A DNA stretch of 6,416 nt from Chloroflexota bacterium (GTDB lineage Bacteria; Chloroflexota; Dehalococcoidia; Lucifugimonadales; Lucifugimonadaceae). The position numbers and the translations under genes are program-made. The notes under the pieces were generated by a model. That model did no database searches and was not told where the DNA came from. It saw only the letters and a program-made list of their open reading frames with translations. Numbering within the stretch: position 1 is the stretch's first letter; every line of letters starts with the position of its first letter. Below, piece by piece: positions 5,087-6,416 of the stretch. The DNA lies in the NCBI GenBank assembly GCA_029262715.1, contig JAJCYX010000227.1, positions 1 through 6,416 on the forward strand. Direction: 5' to 3'.

Positions 5087-5825
5087 CACTAACCTCCTTC
5101 TTTGGGTATGGGAGTTCTGGCACACACAGCCGCGTTCGCCATCGTTTTTCTATGAAGTAGACGTAGCGGTGCTTGGCTGACTGTGGAATCTCCCGAACAG
5201 TGATGCCGTTGTCAGCCAGATAGCGTTTACTGTGAGAGCCGATGGCGTGCGAAAAGGTCCGGGAGTGTCTCGGGATTCCGTCGCCGATGTCGTAGAGCGG
5301 TATCGCTTCAGACAGACCCGTGTACACCCAGTTGGCCGCCTGGTAGATCGTGCCCCTATGTCCCTGCGCAGGATCGGCGTAGCTCAGGACGAACTTCACA
5401 TCGGTGTGGCTACGAATCGCTCTCAGAGTCAAGCCGATGACACGAGACTCGCTGTTCTTCGGCAGGTCATCATTCAGCCACAGTCGGGACAGCGTCAGGC
5501 ATTCACGCGGTTCGGCGTCATTGACCAACCGGTGTGCGTTAGTTGGTCCAACTCCAAACGTGAGCGCACCAGTAAGTCGATTCTCGGAGAACACTCCGAA
5601 GCAGAGTTGTGTCCCGCCTGGAAAGCTGTGCAAATAGTGATTGCGTATGACGATCTGCTTGGCGATTGAAACGGGAATAGGAGAAACTGAAAGAGTACGA
5701 AGTTCAAATTTCGTAACGTCGGAACAGATGAATTCTGGTGACGAAGAATTTGTTCCGGTCCCACCATTTGAATCGGTGTCATCGATGTCTGAGCGTGAAC
5801 AATGTAATGTTCGGTTAAGTGCCAT
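5073..5825 (-). CDS. Mom-like DNA adenine-modification protein (acetyltransferase fold)
   Basis: This 250-residue protein resembles the phage Mu Mom family, which converts adenines in DNA to a carbamoylmethyl-type modified base and so protects DNA from restriction enzymes. Signature blocks are NHYLHSFPGG (62-71), CFGVFSENRLTGALTFGVGP (75-94), RLWLNDDLPKNSESRVIG (114-131) and LSYADPAQGHRGTIYQAANW (147-166). The YADPxQGHxGxIYQAxNW run is the most telling. Residues 1-40 are polar and probably disordered. The ORF is open to an ATG at 5906, but I prefer the ATG at 5825: GGAGG lies ten bases before it, the extra 27 residues look unrelated to the fold, and 5906 would collide with the start of the divergent gene. 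It is the first gene of the recombinase operon. I see no DNA methyltransferase next to it. The family assignment rests on recalled motifs, and activity is inferred. Confidence 0.85.
   Translation of the reverse strand: MALNRTLHCSRSDIDDTDSNGGTGTNSSSPEFICSDVTKFELRTLSVSPIPVSIAKQIVIRNHYLHSFPGGTQLCFGVFSENRLTGALTFGVGPTNAHRLVNDAEPRECLTLSRLWLNDDLPKNSESRVIGLTLRAIRSHTDVKFVLSYADPAQGHRGTIYQAANWVYTGLSEAIPLYDIGDGIPRHSRTFSHAIGSHSKRYLADNGITVREIPQSAKHRYVYFIEKRWRTRLCVPELPYPKKEVSDESD
5093..5099 (-). promoter_or_regulatory. ribosome binding site that fixes the ParB-like start
   Basis: AAGGAGG on the minus strand lies six bases before the ATG at 5086 and inside the last codons of the Mom-like gene. It favours the 210-residue product over the longer version starting at 5125. 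Confidence 0.75.
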
Positions 5826-5835
5826 CCAGGGTCGC

Positions 5836-5840
5836 CCTCC
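5836..5840 (-). promoter_or_regulatory. ribosome binding site supporting the Mom-like start at 5825
   Basis: GGAGG on the minus strand lies ten bases before the ATG at 5825. This spacing is slightly long but acceptable, and no comparable site precedes the alternative ATG at 5906. Confidence 0.55.
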
Positions 5841-5891
5841 GCAGTATCGGTAGAACGTCAAATCAAGTGAGTCTTCAATCAAACGTCCCAC

Positions 5892-5896
5892 AGGAG
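5892..5896 (+). promoter_or_regulatory. ribosome binding site of the 5905 gene
   Basis: AGGAG ends eight bases before the ATG at 5905, which is good spacing. It supports a plus-strand gene running to the window edge. Confidence 0.65.
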
Positions 5897-5904
5897 CAAC
5901 ACCC

Positions 5905-6416
5905 ATGGCGGCAACATACCGGCAAGATAACTTTCCGTTACTGGCGAGAGTGGCACAGCCGCGAAACTACATGACGGACTCCTTTCCACGAGCCGTCTAT
6001 ATCCTCGCTAAACGCGCTGTATCGAGGAAACTACTATCGTTTGATCAGATCTCGGCGAAGTTGCAGTTGGAGGGCTATGCCGAGGTCCCCGAACGAACTG
6101 TGCGATTCTGGGTTAAGCAAACACCGGACTTGCCGGAGCAACTTATCGATCTTGGTCTGGTTACGCCTGAATATTTCCCCGGTTGGACTCGTCGTTTTTT
6201 ACGAACGGACGACGGCGTAGCGCCAATGGCTCAGGAGTCACGCCCGGCGAACCGGTTAGTAGAAAAGACCGAGGAACTGTCACCGGTCTACATCGCCGGT
6301 GGCATTCTTGCAGCGTGGCTCGGGTACAAGATTGCCAGGGCTATTTTCCGCGATACGGATAGCCCTTCACGTAATTCACTACTGTCGCCTTCGACACCCC
6401 GATATCCATGGCTATC
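5905..6416 (+). CDS. hypothetical protein with probable helix-turn-helix and one hydrophobic helix (3' end missing)
   Basis: An open frame of 170 codons runs from a well-supported ATG to the window edge without a stop. Residues 45-75 (FDQISAKLQLEGYAEVPERTVRFWVKQ at 46-72) look like a helix-turn-helix in which TVRFWVK is the recognition helix. Residues 76-105 continue as a folded, aromatic-containing region, and a polar linker follows. Residues 127-148 (VYIAGGILAAWLGYKIARAIF) are hydrophobic and may be a membrane segment. The remaining visible residues are Ser/Pro-rich, which suggests the protein ends soon after the window. It diverges from the Mom-like operon and could regulate it, but I do not recognise the family. 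The last 76 bases overlap a probable gene tail on the other strand. Confidence 0.7.
   Translation, partial: MAATYRQDNFPLLARVAQPRNYMTDSFPRAVYILAKRAVSRKLLSFDQISAKLQLEGYAEVPERTVRFWVKQTPDLPEQLIDLGLVTPEYFPGWTRRFLRTDDGVAPMAQESRPANRLVEKTEELSPVYIAGGILAAWLGYKIARAIFRDTDSPSRNSLLSPSTPRYPWL
6341..6416 (-). CDS. C-terminal tail of a probable helix-turn-helix protein (5' end missing)
   Basis: Only the last 24 residues and the stop (TAG at 6341-6343) are inside the window. They read IAMDIGVSKATVVNYVKG followed by YPYRGK. GVSKATVVNYVKG fits the turn and recognition helix of resolvase- or regulator-type helix-turn-helix domains, and the match is good for so short a piece. It would converge with, and overlap, the plus-strand gene from 5905. 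Because the segment is short, chance similarity cannot be excluded. Confidence 0.5.
   Translation of the reverse strand, partial: IAMDIGVSKATVVNYVKGYPYRGK

Larger units (their letters stand above)
2500..5825 (-). mobile_element. recombinase/DNA-modification operon of a putative integrative element
   Basis: Five minus-strand genes (Mom-like, ParB-like, zinc ribbon, small coupled protein, large serine recombinase) overlap or nearly touch, so they form one operon. A complete large serine recombinase at one end and phage-type genes behind it indicate a phage-derived or integrative element. No integration, capsid or transfer genes are visible besides the recombinase, and no attachment-site repeat was found, so the element limits are unknown. 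The left limit may be near 2500-2555, where the recombinase gene runs into the membrane-protein gene. Confidence 0.5.
5826..5904. promoter_or_regulatory. short divergent promoter region between the Mom-like operon and the 5905 gene
   Basis: If the Mom-like protein starts at 5825, 79 bases separate two divergent start codons, and both promoters should lie here or reach into the genes. TTGAAG, TTGATT and TTGACG occur on the minus strand (about 5857-5878) and could serve as -35 elements, but no -10 hexamer at standard spacing stands out. The call rests on gene layout, not on a clear promoter. Confidence 0.35.

Noticed and set aside
4454..5125. ParB-like gene as a chromosome or plasmid partition protein
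   Set aside because: There is no ParA neighbour, no visible parS-like site and no partition-type helix-turn-helix after the N-terminal fold.
5232..5669. 145-codon plus-strand ORF opposite the Mom-like gene
   Set aside because: Despite its length it has Arg/Ser/Val-rich shadow composition, while the minus strand carries the conserved Mom-family blocks in the same bases.

Overview
The window carries no rRNA, tRNA or other taxonomic marker. Its base composition is moderate (slightly GC-rich by eye). Several genes have clear GGAGG-type ribosome binding sites, and ATG and GTG starts are used. This indicates a bacterium, or a mobile element living in one, with genes packed in overlapping operons. 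I cannot name the lineage. The content is typical of an accessory region: a defence-type nuclease/NTPase, a site-specific recombinase, a DNA-modification enzyme and several small unknown genes.

Left part (1-958, minus strand). This is the N-terminal 319 residues of a large protein whose 3' end lies outside the window. It has a PD-(D/E)xK nuclease domain of the QxK kind followed by a P-loop NTPase core with Walker A GEAGIGKT and a Walker B strand ending in DE. The architecture resembles STAND-type antiphage nucleases. A doubtful 66-codon ORF lies just upstream on the same strand (995-1195), in a gap of about 380 bases. Next come two plus-strand genes of unknown function that are probably co-transcribed: a 230-residue soluble helical protein (1338-2030) and a 164-residue protein with about four membrane segments (2061-2555).

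Central part (2500-5825, minus strand). This is a compact five-gene operon, read from right to left: a Mom-like DNA adenine-modification protein, a ParB/Srx-fold protein, a 60-residue zinc-ribbon protein, a 71-residue small protein, and a 520-residue large serine recombinase. Every junction overlaps or is separated by only a few bases. The recombinase stop lies inside the 3' end of the convergent membrane-protein gene, so an element boundary may be there. The likely reading is a mobile element that carries its own recombinase together with a putative anti-restriction modification module. A 60-residue zinc-ribbon gene in the same operon as a Mom homologue recalls phage Mu, where the zinc protein Com controls mom translation. 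That parallel is inference.

Right part (5905-6416). A plus-strand gene starts divergently from the Mom-like gene and stays open to the window edge. It encodes a likely helix-turn-helix N-terminal region and one hydrophobic helix. On the opposite strand the last 76 bases encode the C-terminal tail of what looks like another helix-turn-helix protein (stop at 6341), which overlaps the plus-strand gene.
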